Below, piece by piece: positions 49,301 to 56,524 of a stretch of 64,000 nt of DNA (positions are counted from its first letter, which is position 1; every line of letters starts with the position of its first letter). The notes under the pieces are model-generated. The model did not search any database. It had not been told where the DNA came from and saw only the letters and a program-made list of their open reading frames with translations. The stretch spans positions 3,348,001 to 3,412,000 of the forward strand of contig NC_060258.1 of NCBI RefSeq assembly GCF_921293095.1, written 5' to 3'. Source of the stretch: Ischnura elegans. Its lineage: Eukaryota; Arthropoda; Insecta; Odonata; Coenagrionidae. A program made the translations under genes and the position numbers.

Positions 49301-50272
49301 TGATTGAAGTGTAATCACTTAGTTATACCAAAAGGATAAAAAACGACTCCACTCATCACCATTGAGTAACCAACTGCGAGTTAACGAATGCCTCGTCAGG
49401 ATTGACTAATTCAGAAACACTATGTGGGACATTGGAACCTTTACACTGCTCAGTCGATCATTGCACAAGGGCCTTTAGTACCATCTAATATTGTTCATTA
49501 ACAAATTTAATGCTCCATTAACTTTTGATCCCTAATCACAGTGATTTTTAGCAAACGTTGCATGTACCAGTTTGTCACAGTCATAAAGCATTATCCTTTG
49601 CCCGTCGTGGCAAGTGATTCATCAAATACGCAATTAAGCTACTTTTTACAGTTATTGTTATAACCAGTTTACCCAATAACTACAAAAATATTACTAAATT
49701 TTTCATTCTCGTCGATATGAAATTGAAACTACCATAACCGGGCTACACGATACATAATCACGAACAAGTTAATATCTGTTTGCGAGAATGATTTAACATT
49801 ATGTGGAAGTTACACGAGGATTCCAATGAAAAAATGAGAAGCACTCACCCTGAAGTAATCTCTGGACGAAAATGTTCTCAGTTCTGCGTCCGATTTGTGA
49901 CAAATATTTCTGAAATCGTTGAATTCGATGAGTTTTTTCAAGCACAGTGGACATAAAGTGGCAGGCAGGCCATCTCCCACAGCAACCTAAGAAAGGAATG
50001 AAAATATTTGCAAGAGATTTCAGACGTACCGTGAAAAACTTGTACTCATAGAACGAAATAAAATAAGAGGTAAGGAAATCGATAACATGTAACTCGCCAC
50101 TTACTTTTAAGTCGACTAAATCATATAAGGCATCCTCTACAGTTATCTGGCTTGCTACAATTGAAGTGAATATGTTATAATAATTTTCATTTTTCTTCAT
50201 GCAAAGTCTGCACGGGGTGCCATCGGAATTCCTGTCTAGAGAATCCGAATAATTCCCAGTGGTAGCATTCAT
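26885..50272 (-). CDS. ZAD-C2H2 zinc-finger protein, nine coding exons
   Basis: Nuclear DNA-binding protein, likely a sequence-specific transcriptional regulator. I joined exons at 50272-50105, 49986-49849, 38688-38515, 37821-37708, 36626-36495, 32872-32753, 32003-31881, 29964-29892 and 28398-26885. All nine are in frame with canonical GT/AG ends, giving about 851 residues. Exons 1-2 encode a ZAD domain, a zinc-binding dimerisation module: CRLC at residues 21-24 and CPLC at 68-71, with GDGLP before the second pair. Exons 3-8 encode an acidic, Ser/Asp-rich linker. Exon 9 holds an isolated finger and a nine-finger array with TKEKPYSC linkers. Exons 2-7 all begin and end in phase 0, so any could be skipped or duplicated without frame loss. 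Intron 2 is about 11 kb and filled with transposons. ATG 50272 is the first in-frame ATG; upstream exons cannot be excluded. Confidence 0.85.
28399..29891. other. Intron 8 of the ZAD gene
   Basis: CAGTGGTTTCCAAAC near 28,560 resembles a hAT-type terminus, but I saw no partner end. Otherwise unrecognised. Confidence 0.4.
29892..29964 (-). CDS. ZAD zinc-finger gene, exon 8
   Basis: 73 bp, TTTCAG acceptor and G|GTGAGT donor. It encodes PTTMENGELIQKQTMTME and the following residues to TEAV, rich in Met and Thr. It is the only internal exon that ends in phase 1, which fits the phase-1 entry of exon 9. Confidence 0.75.
29965..31880. other. Intron 7 of the ZAD gene
   Basis: It contains the Penelope-like fragment (30,440-30,677). 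A G-rich patch (31,330-31,600) and a CA-rich microsatellite near 31,628 follow. No host exon was recognised. Confidence 0.5.
30440..30677 (-). pseudogene. Penelope-like element reverse transcriptase fragment
   Basis: The minus-strand translation includes LAEMTLIKSDTPYPAISELC and then RHYKQLDSVAMGSPLSPVIA. The motif (D/G)(S/G)VAMGSPLSPVIA is diagnostic for RT of Penelope-like retroelements. An extra T in the run at 30,543-30,550 shifts the frame between the two halves, and a TAG closes the piece. Only about 80 codons remain, with no GIY-YIG domain in view. It is a dead insertion in intron 7 of the ZAD gene. Confidence 0.85.
31881..32003 (-). CDS. ZAD zinc-finger gene, exon 7
   Basis: 123 bp, phase 0-0, ATGCAG acceptor and GAG|GTATGC donor. 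It encodes AQASTSSQGEEGDAEGTGAI followed by VIESLLVLAKKESPMETDTT and a final E; Gly/Glu-rich with a short hydrophobic patch. Confidence 0.8.
32004..32752. other. Intron 6 of the ZAD gene
   Basis: AT-rich; contains an ATCATT-type microsatellite near 32,670-32,750 just after exon 6. No other feature seen. Confidence 0.5.
32753..32872 (-). CDS. ZAD zinc-finger gene, exon 6 (paralogous to exon 5)
   Basis: 120 bp, phase 0-0, CTGTCAG acceptor and CAG|GTAATA donor. It encodes SGIGTCGSPSIKADQISDDE and the following 20 residues. The DQISDDE core and a downstream TDG are shared with exon 5, and the flanking intron is also similar, so the two exons arose by tandem duplication. They could be used together or alternatively. 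Confidence 0.8.
33782..33932. repeat. Long hairpin element (MITE or foldback)
   Basis: The left arm starts GGGCTTCCAGCCG and the right arm ends CGGCTGGAAGCCC. Arms of ~62 bp contain GACGTTT(C)AAAACACGAGT or its complement, with a spacer of about 27 bases. No coding capacity. It can form an extended stem-loop if transcribed within the intron. Confidence 0.8.
34885..35275 (+). pseudogene. LINE 3' fragment, copy A
   Basis: Translation shows GSEAWALTTAEKSTVEALEM, then, across stops, EEVLRRVGEKRSLLKTI, GHIMRHDGL and VEGQVEGKRGKEWP. These are C-terminal blocks of arthropod LINE RT proteins (the EAWTLT...EMWC type). The copy ends in a TGATGATGAT tail typical of LINE 3' ends. It is a different family from the LINE at 22.4-24.2 kb. 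It lies in the ZAD gene, antisense to it. Confidence 0.8.
36065..36465 (+). pseudogene. LINE 3' fragment, copy B
   Basis: Same family as the fragment at 34.9-35.3 kb but more diverged. Recognisable pieces are WEKRSLLKTL and a QVVKDIKKEDHIHEK-type segment. It ends ATTATGATGGTGATA just before exon 5 of the ZAD gene. Independent insertion or co-duplication with the exon are both possible. Confidence 0.65.
36495..36626 (-). CDS. ZAD zinc-finger gene, exon 5 (paralogous to exon 6)
   Basis: 132 bp, phase 0-0, CCAATAG acceptor and CAG|GTAATA donor. It encodes SDPVTYKCSPVKEDQISDDE and a further 24 residues. Homologous to exon 6, including the donor sequence. Confidence 0.8.
36627..37707. other. Intron 4 of the ZAD gene
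   Basis: The first few hundred bases resemble the intron flank of exon 6 (32,880-33,060), supporting exon duplication. Nothing else recognised. Confidence 0.45.
37708..37821 (-). CDS. ZAD zinc-finger gene, exon 4
   Basis: 114 bp, phase 0-0, TTCTAG acceptor and CTG|GTGAGT donor. It encodes FHVKDENEDHLSEENNPMLY followed by TSDPAGSDASDPLATDDL, a strongly acidic linker. Confidence 0.8.
37822..38514. other. Intron 3 of the ZAD gene
   Basis: AT-rich, no other feature recognised. Confidence 0.45.
38515..38688 (-). CDS. ZAD zinc-finger gene, exon 3
   Basis: 174 bp, phase 0-0, TCTGCAG acceptor and TTG|GTAAGT donor. It encodes SFEREWAVDDNLVPEASVET, then a segment with CIQDVIEN and TTEIYIPVPDC. Three copies of this exon lie on the plus strand at 54.4, 58.2 and 63.5 kb, two of them open. 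The EIYIPVPDC block is conserved in the open copies, suggesting past constraint. Confidence 0.85.
39370..40260 (+). pseudogene. mariner transposase remnant, copy A
   Basis: Interrupted frames match a mariner transposase. LNWRHCLKKTNGKHKKTLLC appears in one frame, followed by KFSIKQGTWVPND, the mutated counterpart of the KQGNWVP motif. Further on, IEKWLHSCITSTDEHFNHYG and GIQGLP match the C-terminal block (DEHFYxxGIQxLP). Many stops and shifts make it inactive. A second, homologous copy lies at 61,950-62,740 on the minus strand; both are antisense to their host gene and on the upstream side of exon 3. Confidence 0.8.
40531..42428 (+). pseudogene. Degenerate Ty3/gypsy gag-pol
   Basis: Starting with MTSPAGDDGGLTNPQ at 40531, the gag contains LEQYFVANNIDAERR and VLLTLVGEEAYRIL. 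A frameshift near 40,900 is followed by DFREWYARMKKKAGDC and DKFICGLSRGPI. Two zinc knuckles follow (CRSCGECNHNFSSC region and CRNCQQIGHLAKAC). The protease active site is mutated (KLDSVAGISVI instead of D[ST]GA). The RT carries PDGRLRLCVDYK and the catalytic FLDD box (IIFLDDIVVIG). The copy stops abruptly at 42,428, where a different repeat begins; RNase H and integrase are missing. Confidence 0.9.
42429..43423 (+). repeat. Interspersed repeat beginning GGGTCATTCCATGTCAACTC
   Basis: The motif appears at 42,435 and again at 42,540, the second time extended by CAATTTTTGGGGGGTCCCAC exactly as at 21,340-21,392 (minus). What follows (to 43,423) is AT-rich without a recognised domain. The RRM-carrying LTR element inserted at its right side; the repeat may resume at 46,708. 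Confidence 0.6.
43424..43594 (+). repeat. 5' LTR of the RRM-carrying element
   Basis: 171 bp, starts TGTAACGTCTG and ends CTTACGTTACA. It contains an internal AATAAA (GGAAATAAAAAGG) suited to polyadenylation. Identical to the 3' LTR. Confidence 0.95.
43861..43941 (+). promoter_or_regulatory. Possible leader intron of the RRM-carrying element
   Basis: GGGAAAG|GTGAGTA at ~43,867 is a strong 5' splice site in the untranslated leader. TTTAG sites follow at ~43,927 and ~43,940, upstream of the ATG at 43969. Splicing would shorten the leader without changing the protein. Inferred from motif only. Confidence 0.3.
43969..46464 (+). CDS. Gag-protease fused in frame to two hnRNP M-type RRM domains
   Basis: 831 codons without interruption; ATG 43969 is preceded by AAACA. 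Residues ~55-110 are a charged coiled coil (RRLEREAEE repeats) encoded by a 60-bp tandem repeat. Residues ~130-330 are a gypsy-type capsid region. A CCHC knuckle (CYGCGSTQHFLANC) is at ~374-387 and an aspartic protease motif (LRDTGATIDVV) at ~429-440. After QTRAAKR at ~525-531 the sequence changes to Arg/Gly/Ser-rich host-type sequence. RRM1 (~560-639) has RIYISNIPYEF and RGCGIVEFE; RRM2 (~722-800) has RLFVANLDYKVDEKKL and RGHGVVKFE. Both strongly resemble hnRNP M / Rumpelstiltskin; the family's third RRM is missing. The RRMs have no introns although such host genes normally do, implying capture of spliced mRNA. The last ~25 residues may be element-derived. Confidence 0.92.
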   Translation: MSYLARVPKDVLCKIAYEVGADVGREARVVEYKQAILKSKDYDEEFVKEMLKFLTEEKRLEREREAEERRLEREAEERRLEREREAEERRLEREAEERRLEREDAERHRSFQLEMEKLKFSQTNLNRECDGLETETAQRTLPKIDITRHMDKFDPHGENISLYLERFERQADRAGIPEHQLVFYLTGLLSNEINDIISREPREKADSYEFVKNLLLKKYKLSSEMFRQLFYKQSKSNGMAWSDVVYKMTNYFQGWIDGMDIISFEELKGLMVTDQMKRKVPIEVRDLLIDEWPNFKDPNVLAEKLDSFDAIRESMGRKTTDHYIKDQQNKRIQFTKPKTVSVNSDEERRDLAMEKMPKSSSSGLNFEKRFQPKCYGCGSTQHFLANCPKKKTKDNEEKEFVGSLKIENNKNMFGKYLTEGMVNGYSMKILRDTGATIDVVAQKYVTPHMYTGETVWIQQALEVRDRFLPIAEVEVIGEFGRVFGKAVVVQNDLDRGVYILGNTTAELIEKCQLEQQEKHWINTVQTRAAKRRGGRQSRFQPRSSSGGRDRDRGGRRAPADRRIYISNIPYEFRWQELKDLFRTEVGEVAYVELFSDDEEKPRGCGIVEFENAESVKKAVEKMHRWELKGRKLVVKEDFDIERDKYGRPMKGGSSGGGGGRGNAGMSGGSSRPRDEPRSSWQAPAPLPGPIGPTSPAIQNKWGNTYGLSPQFLECLGINGPLVSRLFVANLDYKVDEKKLRDVFRLAGKVTNAKINRDKDGKSRGHGVVKFEHPVEAVQAISMLHNQLLYDRKMTVRMDRVNEGDERHQIDWKSVSVRVWHHLARGTPTASQ
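46533..46703 (+). repeat. 3' LTR of the RRM-carrying element
   Basis: Identical to 43424-43594 by eye; preceded by a purine-rich tract and followed by the CTAG target duplication. Confidence 0.95.
46708..47344. other. Flank of the LTR element, unrecognised
   Basis: Probably the continuation of the repeat interrupted at 43,423. A 122-codon plus-strand frame from 47,108 has no recognised domain and partly overlaps the tRNA-like sequence. Confidence 0.4.
47349..47416 (+). ncRNA. tRNA-like (SINE head or tRNA pseudogene)
   Basis: TGGCCTAGTGG matches a pol III A box (TRGCNNAGYNGG) and GGTTTGAGACTCC resembles a B box. A short stem CTTTC/GAAAG lies where an anticodon arm would be. The B box carries changes and no proper acceptor stem is apparent. 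It is best read as a tRNA-derived SINE head or a pseudogene, not a functional tRNA. Confidence 0.5.
47571..47970 (+). pseudogene. Decayed transposase-type DNA-binding segment
   Basis: A 76-codon frame ends IDRWVYDRFVEGRNRNEQVM then MRTLQE and a stop. In the following frames, broken by stops, SASWVASYKKRHRTVQ resembles the W..(F/Y)KKRH core of CENP-B/Tc5-type helix-turn-helix domains found in pogo-like transposases. No DDE catalytic part follows. Family assignment is tentative. Confidence 0.4.
48335..48490. repeat. MITE-like fragment related to the Harbinger-like ends
   Basis: It starts AAGGCTTGTTTACACACC and contains ATTCATGCATTCACGCAAG, a motif shared with 1254, 4816 and 6271. I did not find the opposite terminus, so it may be truncated. 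Confidence 0.5.
48777..48822. repeat. Perfect hairpin, 18-bp arms
   Basis: TTTTGTGTACATGATTTT, a 10-base spacer, then its exact reverse complement. Inside intron 2 of the ZAD gene. Confidence 0.9.
48823..49848. other. Distal part of intron 2 of the ZAD gene
   Basis: AT-rich, no element or exon recognised. Confidence 0.45.
49849..49986 (-). CDS. ZAD zinc-finger gene, exon 2 (second half of ZAD)
   Basis: 138 bp, phase 0-0, TTTCTTAG acceptor and AGG|GTGAGT donor. It begins VAVGDGLPATLCPLCLKKL and ends RTFSSRDYFR. It supplies the second CxxC zinc pair and the helical dimerisation part. A paralogous exon lies at 51,878-52,012 on the opposite strand. Confidence 0.9.
50105..50272 (-). CDS. ZAD zinc-finger gene, exon 1 (first half of ZAD)
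   Basis: 168 bp from ATG 50272 (GACAACATGAAT context) to AAA|GTAAGT. It encodes MNATTGNYSDSLDRNSDGTP, then CRLCMKKNENYYNIF and the rest of the first ZAD half. The CRLC pair gives the first two zinc ligands. The frame is open upstream but contains no earlier ATG before a stop, which decides the start unless there is an upstream coding exon. Confidence 0.85.
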
Positions 50273-51877
50273 GTTGTCACAGTCTCTAAACCAGTTCACT
50301 CCTCGAGCTAAGCATCCACACAGCACTCAGTTATTACAAAATTCCTAATAAATTACGATCATTTCCATGAAGTACAACAATGCAATAACATGAGACTTAT
50401 TAAGAAAAAGGGCGTGTTAGGCTCACATTTAAATGTGACCTCAAAAAGAAATCACATCGCAGCTGAGTAATCAGCAAATATTTCAAGAAATTCCATGTTT
50501 ATTGACGTTCTACGATATAACAGACCAAGGTAGAAAGGTTTGGTTCAGATGCCAGACTTTAGTTGCATTTCTGACCACTAGAGAAAAACGAATGCAATAG
50601 GCCTACAATCGATAAATGAGGCATTTGCAACGATGAGGTTTTTTTCAATATCTAATTGAGCTTAATTGCATTTTTTTTAACATGAATATTTTTAAACTCT
50701 TTAATTTCAGCGTTCAAGATATTTTGTAACCTTTTTCATATTTAAAGACCGTAAATGAACTGTGACCGTGGGGAAGCTGAAGTCGGCCTTAAATTCAGTT
50801 TCTGGCCTAAGAATAGAATAATAATTAAACAAAAATTATAGTACTACCAAAAATTGAAAGAAAATTGACGAATATAAATTAAATTTCCCTATATTTTTTC
50901 AAATGGAAAGAAATTTGTCTTGAAACGCGGATGTTTGGCCTGTTCTATAGGTGGGCTGTTTGCGGATAAAATGGGAACTAGATATCACCAATTCTAATCT
51001 GAGGCTTGATTGCATGTTCTTGGATTAACAAGTTAACGTTGCGGAACGATCTTGGTCGTGTATGTTGTGTTCGTAAGATTTACAATCATGTCATAAATTG
51101 TTGAAAATATTCTCAGCCCTTGCTATTGAGTCGTGAAATGTCTCTCAGGCGATTGTTGTTCGTTGTTGGCGTCGTTGGTCCTTTCGTTGAGCATAATAAT
51201 CATAAGTATTTTCATACATAACGTACTGAATGTAGTTTCCTTATGTGATTTTGAGATCTTTGTCAGTGAGTAGATGATGTCTTTGACGATGTACCTGATT
51301 TAAACAGTGAATGAGATATTGAAGTGAAAACATGAGTCGCACCAGTGGGATTTTCACGGAATCTTCAGGAAGGAATTGCTGACTTAATAGGAGAAATTAT
51401 GATTATTATTACAACATATTCACTTCGAATGTAGCATGCAATAGTAACTGTGAAGTATGCCCTACATGATTCAGTCGCCTTACATGTGAGTGGCACATTA
51501 AATGCTATCGATTTTCTTTACAATGGTGCTTCATTAATTTTGTTTTTTCCAAGATAATTACGAGATCTGTTGATGTATAATGATGCATGTGCCTTTATGA
51601 CCAAAATCACTTTTGTAAATGCTTAGTTTATTTTCTGTTTTTAAGTTCATTTGTTGTTTTTTTATTTGAGAGCATGTTTGCTTTTATTTTGATTTCTTTT
51701 ATTTCTTTGTTTGAGACGATGCTATGGTGATAAAAGATATATAATAAATTGTTAATGAGAGAGTCATCTTGAAGAGGGCGTAATAAAAGTGTATTGAGAA
51801 TAAAACAGAGTGTCTAGTGATATTTACATGAATTTAATCGCTGTGATACGTTAATAATTTGTTTATTAATATCTCAG
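50273..51877. promoter_or_regulatory. Intergenic region between divergent ZAD genes
   Basis: This 1.6-kb gap separates the start of the minus-strand gene from the first recognisable exon of the plus-strand paralogue, so it should contain the promoter(s). I saw no clear TATA box or CpG island. The plus-strand equivalent of exon 1 was searched for (CxxC followed by NYYNIF-like sequence) and not found, so the paralogue may have lost its 5' exon. Confidence 0.45.
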
Positions 51878-52012
51878 ATTGCTGTGGGAGATGGCCTGCC
51901 CACTACCAGACCAGTGTGCTTGAAGAAACTAACGGAATACAGTGTTTTGAAAAAGATTTTATCATCACCAGACGCAGTTCTGACGGAAAGTTTGCCGAGT
52001 AGTTGCTGCAGG
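51878..52012 (+). pseudogene. Paralogous ZAD second exon, one zinc ligand lost
   Basis: CTCAG acceptor, 135 bp open in phase 0, AGG|GTGAGT donor. It reads IAVGDGLPTTRPVCLKKLTE against VAVGDGLPATLCPLCLKKLI in the minus-strand gene. A 3-bp deletion and substitutions remove the first cysteine of the CxxC pair. The second half is also poorly conserved (CCR end). Splice sites are intact, so it may still be included in a transcript, but the ZAD fold should be compromised. It marks the start of the recognisable paralogue running to the right. Confidence 0.75.
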
Positions 52013-54330
52013 GTGAGTACTTTTCCTTTTTTCTTAATTTGATGACTGACGTGGTGTAAGTATGGCAGAGTTAAGGGTGACACTCTTCGGTTTTGGTCGA
52101 CAACAGTAGGAATCTTGAAAGAAAAATTTTGCGGGCTGAAATATTTGTTGTATAAAGTTGTGAGGATTAACTCTATATTTTAATCGGTTAAATTCTTGGT
52201 GATACTATTGGAGAAATATAATGTTGTAGTACTACCGGTGGCCATTAATTGGAATACTAACTAAAAAGGCGCTTCGATTAACGGTCAAAAGATAATTTAG
52301 CATACCTCTTGGTAATCTACAATAATAGGGCACATGAAAGGTCCTCATCCATGGTCTACGGAAAAAATGTAGCAAGTCTAAATTCCCATAAACGGTTTTT
52401 CCTTATCTCTGAGCACTTGGCAGGATGCTATTTATGTTGCAGTTGGTTTTTCAGTGCCAAAGACTGAAGACATTTCATCTTCTGGTAAAACTTAGTGTTT
52501 AATAGGCAATGATATTTAGGAAAGTTTGGGATTCGAATTCACCCTTTATCAACTTAGCAAGGCAATGCACACACATGACTCTTCCATACTCTATTTTTTT
52601 AAGAACAAAGAAACCTCTGACCATATGCTAAATAATGAAATGTGAGAGACCTTGAAAATAGTTTATTGATCGGCTGTCAATTTTAGTTCCAAGTGAATGT
52701 AAACATATTATATTTCTTTTTTCTGTGTAAGAAAAGTTTAGAGGGTAATGCATAATTGTTGCATGATTGGTTTTGCAAGTTTTAAGGATATGAATATCAG
52801 GGATGTTTAAAAAAATATTTTCATGAAATAATTTTGTAGGAGAAGATGACTTTGAGGTTTCTTTTTTCTTAAATAATGTTCTTGGTGCAACGGTAAAGGC
52901 CTGTTTACATGGTACCTACCTGTACTAGTTAATGCCTTCATGTAGGAATGCATAAATGGACACGAAAAGGCACAGTTTGACCACCCAAATCGTATAAGTG
53001 CATGAAGAAAAAATAGAACCTGTTCTAATATGGTTCATAGATGTGTACTTGTTCCATTCTGGTGTACTATAATCGCCCACACATTATCTTGTTCAAGTGT
53101 ATGCATGGTGTGCACAGGCCAGAAAAGAACGGTGGTTATTTTTTGCTCATGATTGCTGTGTTATTGTTTTTTTTTCAGTTATAAGGGTTATTTGAAAATA
53201 ATCATGATAAATAAAATATTTTTTGCATAGAAGATTATTTTGTGTTTCGTTTTTGCAACTGTATTAAGTAGGTTATTAATGGTATTACTCCCACTCATCT
53301 CTATGGTTTGGTTGAAGAATAGTGGAAACCATACCTTTGGTCATGAAAACTGAAATTTTCTATCCTGGATATAGTGTATCACAACTGTTTTAAAAAAGGG
53401 TTGTTTACATGCAGGCATACTAAAATTGTAATGATAGAACTCACAATGCTGGTTTAAGTAAAATCTATGATAATCTGGATAGTCGAAGTTGATGTAAATA
53501 TAATAAACGTGATTATGATGTCACAAATTAGCAACTTGCATACAAATGGAACAAGTGCATGAAGGTGTCAGATATATTTTGTTAATTTGTTTATAGAATT
53601 TTAATTTCATTTTTTAGAATTCAATGTTGGATATTTTTTACTAGGTAAAATAAGTTTTTAGTGCTTGACCACTTTTAATTTCTTTATGCTCTAATCCATT
53701 CACATGCATAATAGAAAGTAGAAAATAAATTTCTTTAAGCCAGCAAGTATGTTTTTCATAATGATGTAAGCCCCAGAGATAATCTTTAAACACAAAGAAG
53801 ACATCAAGAATGAAAGAAGTATATCGAAAGCATATGATATGTCAATGGTTTCTATGGTAAGACTTGGGCTTAAATAAAATATATTAAGTGATATTGATAG
53901 TTTATAACTCTTTACTCAGAAATTCCTGATGTTCTGATTGAGTGCAGGAATAAAAAAAATGTTCATTTTCATTCACTTAAATGTGACAATGACAACCTTC
54001 TTCAACATTGCTGCTAAGAATATAATTACAATTAAATTAAGGGAATAAAACCACATCTGCACGACCCCTAATACTCTAATCCATATGCATAATATATTTT
54101 TCTGTGAAAGGGCCCACTTTGAGGGCTCAAAGGTCGTTACATTGCCTGAATACGAATCAAGTTTACCTGGTTTCTTCCTGCCTAATTAAATTTCATTTGG
54201 TTCAGTAGTTTTTAAGCCACTTAGCTACAGATGGACGTTGCTCAATATTTATTTGAAAGTGTAGATAGAATATTTGGAAATCCTGTTTCATCAAGATTAT
54301 GAGCATCTCTTCCTTTTTTACTTTGATGGA
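52013..54330. other. Intron-like region of the plus-strand paralogue
   Basis: 52,740-52,870 is a third copy of the sequence lying between the mariner remnants and exon 3 elsewhere (compare 62,730-62,850 plus and 39,300-39,420 minus). This copy shows no mariner. A MITE follows. Otherwise AT-rich. Confidence 0.5.
52902..53121. repeat. MITE-like element with GGCCTGTTTACA ends
   Basis: The left end AGGCCTGTTTACATGG is approximately mirrored by TGTGCACAGGCC on the right. About 220 bp, non-coding. The ends resemble those of the Harbinger-like element at 6.1-9.7 kb. Confidence 0.5.
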
Positions 54331-54344
54331 GGTGAGTTGCTTAT

Positions 54345-54560
54345 CACAGGTACTTTCTCTGAAAGGAAATGAGGCGGCTGGTGACGAGTAGGATTTTTCT
54401 TCAGAGACGAGGGACTCCATGGGGGCTGTGAAGTGCCTTCATTCACATCTGCATTCAAAATGCGGTTGGAGGCACTTCACAGCTCACATGCTTTGTCCTT
54501 ACAACTGTGACACACATTCCTGTACCGGACTGTAATCTACTGAGAGCCAATGTGTTGGTT
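54345..54560 (+). pseudogene. Dead copy of exon 3 of the ZAD gene family
   Basis: Alignable by eye to the open copy at 58,198: AGGCACTTCACAGCTC, then ACACATTCCTGT and GACTG occur in the same order. The acceptor has changed from TCTCTGCAGAG to TCTCTGAAAGG, there is an in-frame TAG and a ~40-bp partial internal duplication of the GAAGTGCCT segment, and the donor is altered. Non-functional. Confidence 0.75.
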
Positions 54561-56524
54561 AGTTTCTTTCTCATCTAATGTGAAACCTGAGATAAAAACC
54601 TCTAGATCCACTAAGTTCTTGGTGAAAGAAAGGAAGTGAGTTTGCCTAGTAGAAATATTTCTGCGGGAAGTCACTGTCAAATGTGCGAACTTCAGCGGTA
54701 TGACTTGTATGATATGAGGCAAAAAGCGTAACCGTAATTATTTTCATTTAAGTAACTCTTAGTTTTAAATCACTAAAACACTGCTAATCTCCTAGGAGAA
54801 ATGTCTTGTATCTAATGTAGTAGGCCAATGGTAAACAATCTGAATTCTATTTTCAAGGCAATAGTATTTGGTAAAACATGGCTGGAATGAAAGATTGTTC
54901 TGTAAATGTTCAAGCAAAATTAATGCTTTACATCAGCTAAAGTGCTAACTCTAAACCTACGGTCACCTCTTAATTAGAATGGGAAAAGCAAAGGAGAACA
55001 CAATCCAATGTATTAATGAAGTAAATGGTTCTACAAAAGATAATAATTACCTGGATTTTGTTATCACTCTGCATTAGCAACTTTGCTCTAAAATCTAAAA
55101 TAGCCCCAGAAAAGTCATCTTGTGGTGCACAGGATATAAGTTGTATTGTTATGCATTAAAAACACCTCACTTAGCATGAAATGTGCTAGTATGACACTCT
55201 TTAGGAACATGTTTATAGTTAAATGAGGGGTACCTGAAATAGAAACAAAAATATTATTGGAGGAATTTTTTTATTTGCATGTTCTGATTTACTCACAAGA
55301 AGGCAAAAAATTAAAATGAGAAGACAGACTTAATTGTAAATGTTTCATTTTTTTGCTATGAAATTTGAAGACTAATTCATAATGGAGTTTTTGAAATTCC
55401 TTTCATCTACAGCTCAAATCCACACTCAGATATTTGGGAGATTACTTTACTCGGTTGCAAATACTTCGGGTGCTGATTGTTAGAAAACTTGTATGTTTAC
55501 TCAGTGTGGCCCGACGGTGTGCTGTCTATGGTGTGAAATGCAGCCAGTGCTACATTAAGGCAGCTTTCAGATGAAACAACTTTTCACCGGCCATCATTCA
55601 CAGCATGATATGCTCAGTGGTACGAAATGGTGACAAGCTAAGTTCCAGTTTAGATTGACCAAATGCTTAAGTCTGCTCCTGAATCATTGAAATTAAGCCA
55701 AATGATTTAGCCTTAATTTTTCATCATTCTTTCTGTAGCAGGCATTGGAGTTTATTTTTGGCCTCTCTGTTTATGCCTCAGCATGCCTGATGTTAAAGGA
55801 GATTCCATGGGTGATGGCGTGACCAGCGACAACACTATTTTTTTTTACCTAAAATAATTGAAGGTTAAGGTTGACCGATTCTCTCTTTTATAACCTCTTA
55901 CCAGCTGCATTGAAGACATTATGCATTGCATAACAGTACCAATAAGTATTCAATTGAGCCATTGGTTCTAAAACTAGCAGACATTTGCATCGTTAAAGCA
56001 TCATCCTCAATTTTCATGGTTTTTAAAATTTGTCACTCTCAAACTGATGGGAATAATTTTAGTGTCCTTGCATACAAACTGTGAGTCATTGGAATGAAAA
56101 ATAAGGGATATTAAGGCTCGCAAACTTGGGAAACATGAATATAAGCGCAATAATTATAATGAGAATAAACTAACATGTAATGAATGAAGCACTATGGAAC
56201 AGAGGATTTTTATGACTTATCGCAACTGTGTTCTCTCTCTCATGCTTCTGGTGGTATTGAAATTGATTGCTTCGTTCAGGCAAAAGAGCTCCTCAGAATT
56301 GGTTTTCTTGTTTAGTTATACACGTTGAATTAAATTTATCACATTGGTATGTACAATGTAATGATGAATTCTTTGAATGAGGACTTTTTCCTGGTAACCT
56401 TTGGTCATAAATCTCATCTAAGATAACAGTGTCTCCATGGGTTTCCATTACTATGTTGGGCAGTGTCTTTTACTGTTGCGAATTTATTTGATCTAAATGT
56501 GTATAATAACATTTATTTTTTCAG
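54561..56524. other. Intron-like region, no feature recognised
   Basis: AT-rich sequence between exon copies; no domain or repeat that I can name. Confidence 0.4.

Larger units (their letters stand above)
38689..49848. other. Intron 2 of the ZAD gene (transposon-filled)
   Basis: About 11.2 kb. In order it holds a mariner remnant, a gypsy pseudogene, the GGGTCATTCC repeat, the RRM-carrying LTR element, a tRNA-like sequence, a decayed DNA-binding segment, a MITE and a hairpin. No host exon was recognised between exons 2 and 3. Confidence 0.6.
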
